A DNA stretch of 23,648 nucleotides from Collinsella sp. AM18-10 (GTDB lineage Bacteria > Actinomycetota > Coriobacteriia > Coriobacteriales > Coriobacteriaceae). The position numbers and the translations under genes were made by a program. Of this stretch, positions 1-7,871 are shown piece by piece (position 1 is the stretch's first letter; every line of letters starts with the position of its first letter). The stretch lies in contig NZ_QRJO01000022.1 in the NCBI RefSeq assembly GCF_003471585.1, forward strand, positions 1 through 23,648. The letters are read 5' to 3'. The notes beneath the pieces were generated by a model. It did not search any database. It saw only the letters and a list, made by a program, of their open reading frames with translations, and was not told the DNA's origin.

Positions 1-125
1 GGGGCCCGTTCAGGCTGTTGCGTTGAGATTGAAAATCAACCCTAATTGTAGTTTCAGGTTAGTCCGAGTTTTGACTATCGTCAAGGGCGGCCGTGCAAGA
101 CGTGCGACCTATATAACATATCGAC

Positions 126-160
126 AAAAAAGACCGCCGGCGCGGGGCGGCGCCGACGGT
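126..160 (-). terminator. Intrinsic terminator of the 96-residue protein gene
   Basis: On the minus strand an 11-bp GC-rich stem (150-160 with 133-143, one G-T pair) is followed by a run of T. It lies 27 bases beyond the stop codon of the minus-strand gene ending at 187. Nothing else was recognised between 1 and 125. Confidence 0.8.
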
Positions 161-186
161 TGCGAGAGAATAACGATTGTTGGCTG

Positions 187-477
187 TTAAGCAGCGACGG
201 CCTCGTAGACCGTGGCGCCCGAGAAGCTGTCGTGCAGGCTCTTGCCGCAGATCCAAGGCAGCTCGACGACCTCGCAGACCGTGTTGACCAGCTCGGAGCA
301 GTCAGTAAAGTGCCCCTTATCGTTGAGGGCCTCGCAATCCTGAACACGCCAATAGCCATCGGTGTGCGTAATGTAGTACTCGTGATCGTTGATCGACACG
401 AAAGCGCGCGTCTTGGAACGCAACAGCTTCAGAAATCCTTCGAAGTCGGTCTCGACGACATCTCCAGCCTGGAACAT
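187..477 (-). CDS. Uncharacterised 96-residue protein
   Basis: A small acidic protein that I do not recognise. The start is well supported: an AGGAGG ribosome binding site sits 7 bases before the ATG at 477, and a strong hairpin terminator follows the stop, so it looks like a complete single-gene transcript. It begins MFQAGDVVETDFEGFLKLLR and contains a Y-Y-I-T-H-T-D-G-Y-W aromatic stretch and four cysteines in the second half (in DCEAL, TDCSEL, TVCEVV and WICGK). There is no signal peptide or membrane segment, so it is probably cytosolic. The N-terminal GDVVE pattern resembles small beta-barrel folds, but that is only an impression. Its neighbour on the other side is a divergent nitroreductase, which gives no functional clue. 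Confidence 0.75.
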   Translation of the reverse strand: MFQAGDVVETDFEGFLKLLRSKTRAFVSINDHEYYITHTDGYWRVQDCEALNDKGHFTDCSELVNTVCEVVELPWICGKSLHDSFSGATVYEAVAA

Positions 478-767
478 GGTGTTACCTCCTGGCCCGGCGC
501 CACCATGGCGCGTTGATAAACGTTGGTACTCCTTTAGTAAAACCTTTATCAGAGCTTATGCGCGCATCATTTAGGCAAATGGTAAAAATCGCAGGGTAGA
601 CGGGATAAAACGTTTAATCATCCCACCGGTCTGTCACATTCTGGCTGAAGTTTTATGCAAACCAGCTTTTCCACTCGGTCGCTTGCATTGTTTGGGGCCG
701 ACGGCGCGATTACGGTTTTGGTTCGGCGGGTAAGAACGAGGCATCGAAACCAACGTCAGGAGGACAC
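478..767. promoter_or_regulatory. Divergent intergenic region with two AAACGTT boxes
   Basis: This 290-base region separates the minus-strand 96-residue gene from the plus-strand nitroreductase and must carry both promoters. Two similar sites are visible: TTGATAAACGTT near 514-526, and a near-palindrome GATAAAACGTTTAATC at 604-619 that is also flanked by GGGAT and ATCCC (602-624). A central CG in an A/T-rich palindrome is typical of LacI-type operators, but no regulator can be assigned. No convincing -35/-10 pair was identified. Confidence 0.4.
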
Positions 768-1289
768 ATGGAGACCATCGAGGCACTCATCCACCGCCGC
801 AGCTGCCGCAAATACAGCGATCGCCCTGTCGAGGCCGAGAAGCTCGCACGCATTATCGAAGCCGGCCAGTATGCGCCGAGCGGCATGGGACGCCAGCCGG
901 TCACGTTCGTCGCCGTCACCGACCCCGCAACCGTCGAGCGCCTCTCGCAGCTCAACGCCCAGGCTATGGGTAGCGAGGGAGATCCCTTCTACGGCGCCAA
1001 GACCGTTGTGGTGGTACTCGTCGACCGCAGCGTGCCCACGCACCTGGAAGACGGCTCACTCGCCATGGGCAACCTGCTCAACGCAGCCTATGCGCTGGGC
1101 GTCGATTCGTGTTGGATCCACCGCGCGCACGAGGTCTTTGACTCACCCGAGGGATTGGAACTGCTGGCCAAGTGGGGTCTGCCCGCCGACGGAAGCCTGC
1201 GCGGTGTGGGCAACTGTATTCTGGGCTATGCCGAAGACGTGCTTCCCCAGGCCAAACCCCGCCGCGACAACGTCGTGTACGTCAGGTAA
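768..1289 (+). CDS. Nitroreductase family protein
   Basis: Predicted FMN-dependent NAD(P)H oxidoreductase of the nitroreductase fold, 173 residues, cytosolic. The N-terminus METIEALIHRRSCRKYSDRP has the family's RRSxRxY/F flavin phosphate-binding signature; the APSGMGRQP segment (about residues 36-44) matches the usual AP(S/T)xxNxQPW motif with a changed ending; the C-terminal half carries the GVDSCWIHRAHEVF and LRGVGNCILGYAED segments, which match the family's helix and its final G-Y (G-x-P/G-Y-x-D) region. The start is fixed by CAGGAGGA five bases before the ATG. It is at the short end of the family, as in the subgroup of about 170 residues. The physiological substrate cannot be told. Structured element A begins 6 bases after its stop. 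Confidence 0.93.
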   Translation: METIEALIHRRSCRKYSDRPVEAEKLARIIEAGQYAPSGMGRQPVTFVAVTDPATVERLSQLNAQAMGSEGDPFYGAKTVVVVLVDRSVPTHLEDGSLAMGNLLNAAYALGVDSCWIHRAHEVFDSPEGLELLAKWGLPADGSLRGVGNCILGYAEDVLPQAKPRRDNVVYVR

Positions 1290-1295
1290 TTAGTT

Positions 1296-1432
1296 CCGCC
1301 GTTCTAACGAACGGCGGCCCCGCTGACGCTGCGCGGGCCGCATTCACGCCAATCTGACGTTCAATTTCGAGGGCGCGACCAAAAGGTCAGCGCCCTCTCA
1401 TTTCACGTCACCTTGGCACAAATGCGGCCCGC
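1296..1432 (+). repeat. Structured element A, copy 1
   Basis: Two-part folded element directly downstream of the nitroreductase. A first hairpin has 9-bp arms (1296-1304 with 1309-1317) and loop TAAC. A linker follows, then a long stem: 333-344 pairs with 421-432, 348-352 with 413-417, 355-360 with 405-410, and the apical hairpin 369-380 with 385-397 around an AAAA loop (positions all plus 1000). A second copy lies at 12332-12471 with different but still complementary stem bases. There is no T-tract, so it is not a classical terminator. It could act as an RNA or be a mobile palindromic DNA element. Confidence 0.8.
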
Positions 1433-1527
1433 TCGCTGTTGGCGACTGACATCGAATGAACCGTTGTTGGCATTCGACACTTGGGCAGCTAAAAAGCCCG
1501 TCCCAAATTAGCCACCCCACTCGCAAC

Positions 1528-2103
1528 TTATCTTGCCGATGGGGTTGTCGTCATTTCGTTCGTCTGGGTCGCTTCGGCTTCGCTGCCTTGTTCATCCTCG
1601 CCCTTTTGGGCATCGGCGATCGTTGCGGCAGCGGCAACAACGCCGCGCTGAGGCGCCACGCCCGTCTGGGCCTGAGCGCCCTCGACAAGCTCCGTGCCGG
1701 CATGCGCGAGCTCAGCAGACCCGAACATCGCACTCAGGTCGGCCCCGCCGCCGGCGTAACCAAGCGCCGCGAGCGCGATGGCGACTATCGCGGCAACGAC
1801 CACGATCGGCACATAGCGATGCCAGCCTGCGGGATTGAGGCCGCTACGGCGAGCAGCGCCACGGCTAATGAAGCCGAGCGTTCCATCGTGCTTGAGCTTT
1901 GACCCCACCACACGCTTACGGCCCCACAGCGACGATTCGGCCTGCATGGCCAAGCGAGCGCTTGCCGAAGGATAGCCATATCTAGTGCGTTTGAACGAGC
2001 CGTCGAAGCCTGAGGCGCTTTTGCCCCACGTCCGCGAAGTCGTGCGACGGTTGACCGGCGCCGTGGGCTTTCGAGCCCGATTTGGTTTTGAAGTCTCCGT
2101 CAT
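1528..2103 (-). CDS. Basic single-pass membrane protein, function unknown
   Basis: About 191 residues. The first two thirds are rich in Arg, Lys, Ser and Thr without hydrophobic stretches. They are followed by one transmembrane segment (YVPIVVVAAIVAIALAALGY, about residues 95-114) and a low-complexity tail rich in Ala, Glu and Gln. The layout suggests a protein with a cytoplasmic basic N-terminus and an outside tail; no family was recognised. Start choice: an extended -10 box at 2148-2156 puts the transcription start near 2141, so the ATG at 2103, preceded by GGGGGC, fits better than upstream starts at 2136 or 2157. Its upstream neighbour on the same strand is the Fis-type regulator, 84 bases away, but the separate promoter suggests independent expression. 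Confidence 0.65.
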   Translation of the reverse strand: MTETSKPNRARKPTAPVNRRTTSRTWGKSASGFDGSFKRTRYGYPSASARLAMQAESSLWGRKRVVGSKLKHDGTLGFISRGAARRSGLNPAGWHRYVPIVVVAAIVAIALAALGYAGGGADLSAMFGSAELAHAGTELVEGAQAQTGVAPQRGVVAAAATIADAQKGEDEQGSEAEATQTNEMTTTPSAR

Positions 2104-2147
2104 ACGCCCCCGCACGCCATAACGCAATCGAAACATTACCGCTTTGG

Positions 2148-2156
2148 ACTGTAGCA
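2148..2156 (-). promoter_or_regulatory. Extended -10 promoter of the membrane protein gene
   Basis: Minus-strand TGCTACAGT matches the TGnTATAAT extended -10 form. It lies 45 bases before the chosen ATG and resembles the boxes before the LacI and nuclease genes in this window. Confidence 0.5.
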
Positions 2157-2187
2157 CACGCGCTGCATGCGGTCACGAGCGCCTCGC

Positions 2188-3405
2188 TCAGCGGTCATCG
2201 TCCTTCAGCAAGCGCCACAGGGTCGTGCGGCTTATTCCTAGCACCTCGGCAGCGCGGGTCCGGTTGCCCTGAAGGTAGCCTACGACCAGCCGCGCGATGT
2301 CGCGTTCGGTATCGGCCAGTGGACGCAGGATATACAGGTCGCTGTCGAGCGTCGGAGTGCCAAAGGTTGCGGTTTTGATGACGTCTTCCTGGGCGAGCAC
2401 CTCCTCCGCCACCGTGCGCTCCGCCACGCCCGGCCCTACTAATATATAGAGTCGTTCCGAGACCTCGCGAAGCTGCAGATAGTTGCGTGGCCAGCGATAG
2501 CCGTTGAGTGTCGAGGCAGCCTCCTCAGACATACTCGGAGCGGCAGTTCCAAAGACATCTGACAGATACGACAAATACTGCGCAACCTTTTTCGATGCGC
2601 CACCCTGCTCGGCAATCGCAGGCGCCACACTCACTGCGCACGCCAAGCGCTCGGTTACAAAAGCGGCCTGATCGCTTTCGCCACCACCCGGCATATCGTT
2701 TGCCGTCAGAACCACATGGCAACGCGCGGCCAGCGCCGTGTCGGTCATCGTAGAGACAAGCTCGCGCAGACGCTGCGGCGAAAGTGCATGCCAGCCGCCA
2801 ATACAAAGGGTCAGCCTTGCCTGGAACAGCGGCGATTCCGAGCTTTTGAGCAGATGGCGCCAGCCGCGATCTGTGAGCTCGTCAAGCGCCACGGACACAA
2901 AGGGTTCGTCAGCATAAGGCCCATCCAGATAGAGGCGTTTTGCAATCTCTGCCTGGCCAGCACCCAGCTCGCCCTCCAACATGAGGGGCACGCCGCGAGC
3001 ATAGCTTTCGCAGACGGGGCCAGAGACCGCAGCGGCACCCTCGACAATGCCGTACGCGCTTGCCTCGTAGCGCGCCTCGACCTCATCTGCGTTAAGCCAC
3101 TCAATGCCCGCGTGTGCCGCCACACCGCGCACCTCGCGGATCACGACCACCCAAAGCGCGCCGTATTCCTTGGCGACCGGACGCACCGTGAGGCTCAAGC
3201 GCCCTCCCGCATGCCCCATCACCAGGCGCGTGCCGTTGCCCACGCGCCCCAGGCGCTCGGCGACAAATGCCGCGACATCTTGCTCGAGCGCGACATCATC
3301 CATGGTCGAAATCGCTACGTGTCCGTGCCCATCGATTGCCAACGCCGAGGCCCCGGCAGCGGCCAAGGCCTCGATCAAGATTTGTAGCTTGGCGTCACTG
3401 TTCAT
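2188..3405 (-). CDS. Fis-type transcriptional regulator with degenerate AAA+ domain
   Basis: A 405-residue protein with the layout of a sigma-54 enhancer-binding protein: an N-terminal sensor-like region (1-125), a central AAA+-like domain (about 130-350) and a C-terminal Fis-type helix-turn-helix (ERDIARLVVGYLQGNRTRAAEVLGISRTTLWRLL; positions about 365-402). The central domain keeps late landmarks such as YRWPRNYLQLREVSERL, corresponding to the YPWPGNVREL motif. The Walker A site reads GELGAGQA (about 144-151), with the catalytic Lys replaced by Gln, the Walker B position reads LTLCIGG without Asp-Glu, and no GAFTGA loop is seen. It is therefore probably a DNA-binding regulator that does not hydrolyse ATP or activate sigma-54 polymerase. 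The start at 3405 (MNSDAKLQIL) follows a GGGG-containing site; the frame stays open further upstream but without a good site. Likely target: the adjacent transporter, by position only. Confidence 0.82.
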   Translation of the reverse strand: MNSDAKLQILIEALAAAGASALAIDGHGHVAISTMDDVALEQDVAAFVAERLGRVGNGTRLVMGHAGGRLSLTVRPVAKEYGALWVVVIREVRGVAAHAGIEWLNADEVEARYEASAYGIVEGAAAVSGPVCESYARGVPLMLEGELGAGQAEIAKRLYLDGPYADEPFVSVALDELTDRGWRHLLKSSESPLFQARLTLCIGGWHALSPQRLRELVSTMTDTALAARCHVVLTANDMPGGGESDQAAFVTERLACAVSVAPAIAEQGGASKKVAQYLSYLSDVFGTAAPSMSEEAASTLNGYRWPRNYLQLREVSERLYILVGPGVAERTVAEEVLAQEDVIKTATFGTPTLDSDLYILRPLADTERDIARLVVGYLQGNRTRAAEVLGISRTTLWRLLKDDDR

Positions 3406-3553
3406 ATTGCGCCCCGTCCTCGACGCCACGCCGCCACCGACGGCCGCGCGGGCGAGTGTTTCAAAATTGAACGATATTGCCCACCAAACACTATAGGGCA
3501 GAAGCCGCCGTCCTGCGAATATATGAGTTGCCCCGCATCGCCATCCTGGCGGG

Positions 3554-3618
3554 GCGATAAGAGCTCTTCGGGACCTATAAACCTGCGGACAAGCCATACC
3601 CGCAAGAGCTCCTATCGC
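3554..3618. repeat. Inverted repeat between YeiH and the Fis-type regulator
   Basis: 15-base arms 554-568 and 604-618 (plus 3000) match at 14 of 15 positions around a 35-base spacer, centred on AAGAGCTC. The pair lies upstream of the regulator gene and downstream of the transporter gene. It has no T-tract, so a paired regulator-binding site is as likely as a transcription stop. Confidence 0.5.
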
Positions 3619-3670
3619 TCCACCGCGAGGATGCGCTCACCAACATGCAGCACGCAAATAAGCTACTTCT

Positions 3671-4705
3671 CTACCAGATTCCCAGCACGTGCTGCATTCC
3701 CAAACTCATGCACGCAATGCCAATCCAGCAGCAAAAGCCCAGCGCGATGGGCTTGCCGCCCTTTTTGACCAGCTCGACGATATCGGTATTAAAGCCAATA
3801 GCCGCCATGGCCATCACGATAAAGAACTTCGACAGCTCCTTGATGGGCGCCGTGATGGACACGGGAAGCTGAAGCACCGTGGTGATTACACTCGCCAGCA
3901 CAAAGAACAGCACAAACATGGGAAACGCGCGTTTAAGCGAGAACGTGCTTTTGGCGTCGCCGCCGGCCTTGCGCGCCAGATGCATCTGCCAGCATGCGAG
4001 GACCAACGTGATGGGAATAATGGCCAGCGTCCTGGTGAGCTTGACCACCGTGGCGCTCTCGAGCACATTGGCGCCGGGATGCATGCTGTCCCAAGCGCTC
4101 GCCGCAGCCGTTACGGACGAAGTGTCGTTGATGGCGGTGCCGGCAAACAGGCCAAAGCCCTCGTTGGTCAGCCCGAGCATACCGCCGAGCGTCGGAAACA
4201 CGAGCGCCGCGATAACGTTAAACAGGAAGATGACCGAAATAGCCTGGGCAATCTCACGATCGTCGGCATCGATGACGGGCGCGGTCGCGGCGATGGCAGA
4301 ACCGCCGCAAATCGACGAACCCACACCCACAAGCGTCGCGATCTTACCCGGCACGTTCATGACGCGGCAGAGCACAAAGGCGACGACAAGCGAGGTCGAG
4401 ATCGTCGCCACGATAATCGGCAGCGACTGGGCGCCCTTGGACAGAATCTGGGAGAGGTTCATGCCAAAGCCAAGCAGGATAACCGCGTACTGCAAGACTT
4501 TTTTAGACGTATAGGTGACACCGGCGGCGAGCTGTTCGCGATGATTCTTGGGAAAGACGAGCGCCAGAACCATGCCAAAGAGGATGGCGAATACCGGCCC
4601 ACCGACCACCTCAATCTGTTTGCCGAGCAGCGTTGCGGGGATAGCGATGATCAGGCAGAACAAGACACCCTTCCAGCGCTCGCGTACGATATTCGCCAGT
4701 TGCAT
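3671..4705 (-). CDS. YeiH/UPF0324 family putative sulfate exporter
   Basis: Integral inner-membrane protein of 344 residues, close to the usual size for this family, with about ten hydrophobic segments starting at WKGVLFCLIIAIPATLL. Family landmarks are visible: the second helix VVGGPVFAILFGMVLALVFP, the VGVGSSICGGSAIAATAPVI segment with Cys and double Gly, then DDREIAQAISVIFLFNVIAALVFP, and later GLFAGTAINDTSSVTAAA. The family is annotated as sulfate exporter, but the substrate is poorly established. The start MQLANIVRERW is supported by AAGGA 7 bases upstream. The divergent GntR regulator and the downstream Fis-type regulator are candidate controllers. Confidence 0.92.
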   Translation of the reverse strand: MQLANIVRERWKGVLFCLIIAIPATLLGKQIEVVGGPVFAILFGMVLALVFPKNHREQLAAGVTYTSKKVLQYAVILLGFGMNLSQILSKGAQSLPIIVATISTSLVVAFVLCRVMNVPGKIATLVGVGSSICGGSAIAATAPVIDADDREIAQAISVIFLFNVIAALVFPTLGGMLGLTNEGFGLFAGTAINDTSSVTAAASAWDSMHPGANVLESATVVKLTRTLAIIPITLVLACWQMHLARKAGGDAKSTFSLKRAFPMFVLFFVLASVITTVLQLPVSITAPIKELSKFFIVMAMAAIGFNTDIVELVKKGGKPIALGFCCWIGIACMSLGMQHVLGIW

Positions 4706-4868
4706 ATGGGATTCCTTCTTTCTCTTTCACGTTTGCGACGGCTTATGATACGGCAACATTGAGCGCAGCCTTGCGTAAACAAAGACTAAGATGCCGCAAT
4801 AGTTCTTGGGCAACAGCCGAATTACCCACCGCGGAAAGCTGATTCGCGGCATAATTAACAACTGACAT
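4706..4868. promoter_or_regulatory. Divergent promoter region, YeiH and GntR regulator
   Basis: 163 bases between two head-to-head genes. For the plus strand, CATAAT at 4850-4855 is a -10 candidate. Repeated GGCAA/GCCG half-sites (around 4750, 4790 and 4810-4820) and the CCGCGG/CGCGG pair near 4829-4849 could be operator parts. None is strong enough to assign to a protein. Confidence 0.35.
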
Positions 4869-5600
4869 ATGAGTTTGATAGAACAGTTGCGAGGCGCTAT
4901 GGAAGAATCGATGCACGTCGGCGAGCAGGAAACGAGCCTACAGGACCAGTCCTACCACACCATTCGACGCAAAATCGTCTACCTGGACTACAAGCCGGGC
5001 GAAAAGCTGGGCGTCAAGCAACTTTGCGACGACCTGGATATGGGGCGCACGCCCGTGCGCGAGGCTTTGGTTCGCTTGGCGCAGGAAGGCCTGGTGCGCA
5101 CCGTGCCCCAGAGCGGCACCTACGTCTCACCCATCAACCTCACCCTTGCCGAGAGTGCCTGTTACATCCGCGAGCATCTGGAAAAGCAGGTGATTGTGGA
5201 GTGCTGTGCGCGCGCCACGTCGGCCGGCATCGAGCAGCTCGACCGCGCCATCGTGCTGCAGGAAAAGGCCATGGCCGAAGAGGATCGCATCGGCTTCTTT
5301 TTAAGCGACAACCTCATGCATCACATGATTTTTAGCATCGCATGTCGCAGCACCGTGTGGTCGTGGCTCGAAGAGACCAATGCCGACCTGGAGCGCTTCC
5401 GCTGGCTGCGCGCCGCCACGCAGGTTCTCGACAATCGGGACATCGTGAACGAGCACAAGCAGATTCGCCGCGCTATCGCCGGTCGCGACCCCATCGAAGC
5501 GAGCTTTTTGGTCAGCAAGCACCTGCACATGATGTTCCGCAACCAAACCGAGGTTCTGGACCAGTTCCCCGAGTACTTCGAGACCAGCAAGCTCCGCTAA
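4869..5600 (+). CDS. GntR family regulator, FCD (FadR C-terminal) type
   Basis: Cytosolic one-component DNA-binding regulator of 243 residues. The winged helix occupies about residues 25-90, with the GntR signature PGEKLGVKQLCDDLDMGRTPVREALVRLAQEGLV followed by the wing TVPQSGTYVSPI. The rest is an all-helical FCD ligand domain, including the metal/ligand-binding D-x3-H pattern in SDNLMHHMIF and the late H in SKHLHMMF. Ligands in this family are usually organic acids or metabolites; this one is unknown. Its divergent position suggests control of the YeiH transporter and of itself. The ATG at 4869 has no ribosome binding site and lies only about 7 bases beyond a likely transcription start, so the ATG at 4899 (MEESMHVGEQ), preceded by GAGG, may be the true start. 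Confidence 0.9.
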   Translation: MSLIEQLRGAMEESMHVGEQETSLQDQSYHTIRRKIVYLDYKPGEKLGVKQLCDDLDMGRTPVREALVRLAQEGLVRTVPQSGTYVSPINLTLAESACYIREHLEKQVIVECCARATSAGIEQLDRAIVLQEKAMAEEDRIGFFLSDNLMHHMIFSIACRSTVWSWLEETNADLERFRWLRAATQVLDNRDIVNEHKQIRRAIAGRDPIEASFLVSKHLHMMFRNQTEVLDQFPEYFETSKLR

Positions 5601-5644
5601 CCTGCCAAAAAGGGACAGGTTTATTTTGGCAGGTTTTATCTGGG
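5601..5644 (+). repeat. REP-like repeat, copy 1
   Basis: Hairpin CCTGCCAAAA / TTTTGGCAGG (5601-5610 with 5624-5633) around a loop containing AGGGACAGG, followed by the conserved tail TTTTATCTGGG. Three more copies are at 7777-7820 (reverse), 12515-12558 and 13348-13391. This copy begins at the base after the GntR stop codon. Confidence 0.85.
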
Positions 5645-5655
5645 CAAATGCAACA

Positions 5656-5687
5656 AGGCCCGGCTCCGCTGCAACGGAGCCGGGCCT
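5656..5687. terminator. Hairpin terminator between GntR and glmS genes
   Basis: Perfect 13-bp stem (5656-5668 with 5675-5687), six-base loop. It sits between convergent genes. A T-rich but interrupted tract follows on the minus strand (TTGTTGCATTT), so it should serve glmS best; it may also act on the plus strand. Confidence 0.7.
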
Positions 5688-5711
5688 CGGTCACTAGAAC
5701 GGCGGAACCAA

Positions 5712-7559
<1,848 letters not shown>

Positions 7560-7660
7560 AGGATAAATCCCTTCGTTCGCGTGACTGCAAGACGTCCACG
7601 CACAAGGGGCGCTGAGACGTACGACGTTCGAGTATTGTACTCACGCAAACGCAAGCTGAT

Positions 7661-7693
7661 ATACCAGAAGTGGTATCTCAACTTAGATACCAC
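7661..7693. promoter_or_regulatory. Three TGGTAT half-sites upstream of glmS
   Basis: ATACCA-gaag-TGGTAT (7661-7676) overlaps a larger inverted repeat with 9-base arms GTGGTATCT / AGATACCAC (7670-7678 and 7685-7693, six-base spacer). The middle half-site is shared, so two alternative dimer sites exist. The position, about 20-55 bases upstream of the likely glmS -10, suits a regulator such as a GntR/HutC-type amino sugar sensor; that identity is a guess. Confidence 0.5.
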
Positions 7694-7721
7694 CCGATGC
7701 ACACATGCCCAGCCGGTCCAA

Positions 7722-7756
7722 ACCACCACAATGGGGACAGGCACCTTTGTGGTGGT
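7722..7756. repeat. GGGGACAGG palindrome
   Basis: Perfect 10-bp arms ACCACCACAA / TTGTGGTGGT (7722-7731 and 7747-7756) enclose a loop with TGGGGACAGG. The GGGACAG loop links it to the REP-like repeat although the arms differ. Confidence 0.7.
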
Positions 7757-7776
7757 CGCGCTGGCGACGGCGTTTC

Positions 7777-7820
7777 CCCAGATAAAACCTGCCAAAATAA
7801 ACCTGTCCCTTTTTGGTAGG
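7777..7820 (-). repeat. REP-like repeat, copy 2 (reverse)
   Basis: Reverse orientation copy of the 5601-5644 repeat; arms 7788-7797 and 7811-7820 pair with one G-T. It ends 8 bases before the extended -10 box of the LacI-family gene, so the repeat supplies that promoter's -35 region. Confidence 0.85.
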
Positions 7821-7827
7821 TTTGGGA

Positions 7828-7836
7828 TGCTACAAT
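7828..7836 (+). promoter_or_regulatory. Extended -10 promoter of the LacI-family gene
   Basis: TGCTACAAT matches the extended -10 consensus with one mismatch. It lies 35 bases before the ATG, with no recognisable -35. Confidence 0.6.
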
Positions 7837-7871
7837 CTGCCTTGTACTTGAAACGCATCAAAGGGGCCGCT

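Larger units (their letters stand above)
7560..7871. promoter_or_regulatory. Divergent glmS-LacI intergenic region
   Basis: A 312-base region carrying both promoters and two palindromic repeats. For glmS (minus) a TACAAT -10 candidate lies at 7639-7634 with no good -35. Just upstream of it are three TGGTAT half-sites (7661-7693). The distal half, toward the LacI gene, holds a GGGGACAGG hairpin (7722-7756) and a reversed REP-like copy (7777-7820). Confidence 0.55.

Noticed and set aside
655..1293. 212-residue plus-strand frame over the nitroreductase
   Set aside because: It is out of frame with the recognisable nitroreductase and its Ser/Arg/Ala composition is typical of a shifted frame.
1296..1317. 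First hairpin of element A as an ordinary intrinsic terminator
   Set aside because: No T-tract follows in either copy, and the hairpin is always joined to the larger folded part.
1456..1902. 148-residue plus-strand frame
   Set aside because: It is opposite the membrane protein gene, and its apparent hydrophobic segment is short. The minus-strand frame has a better membrane segment, promoter and start.
3689..4762. 357-residue plus-strand open frame
   Set aside because: It is antisense to the YeiH-family gene and has no start signal or recognisable domain.
7560..7720. glmS ribozyme or riboswitch in the glmS leader
   Set aside because: The likely leader is under 80 bases and shows no ribozyme-like core; the ribozyme is known mainly from Firmicutes.
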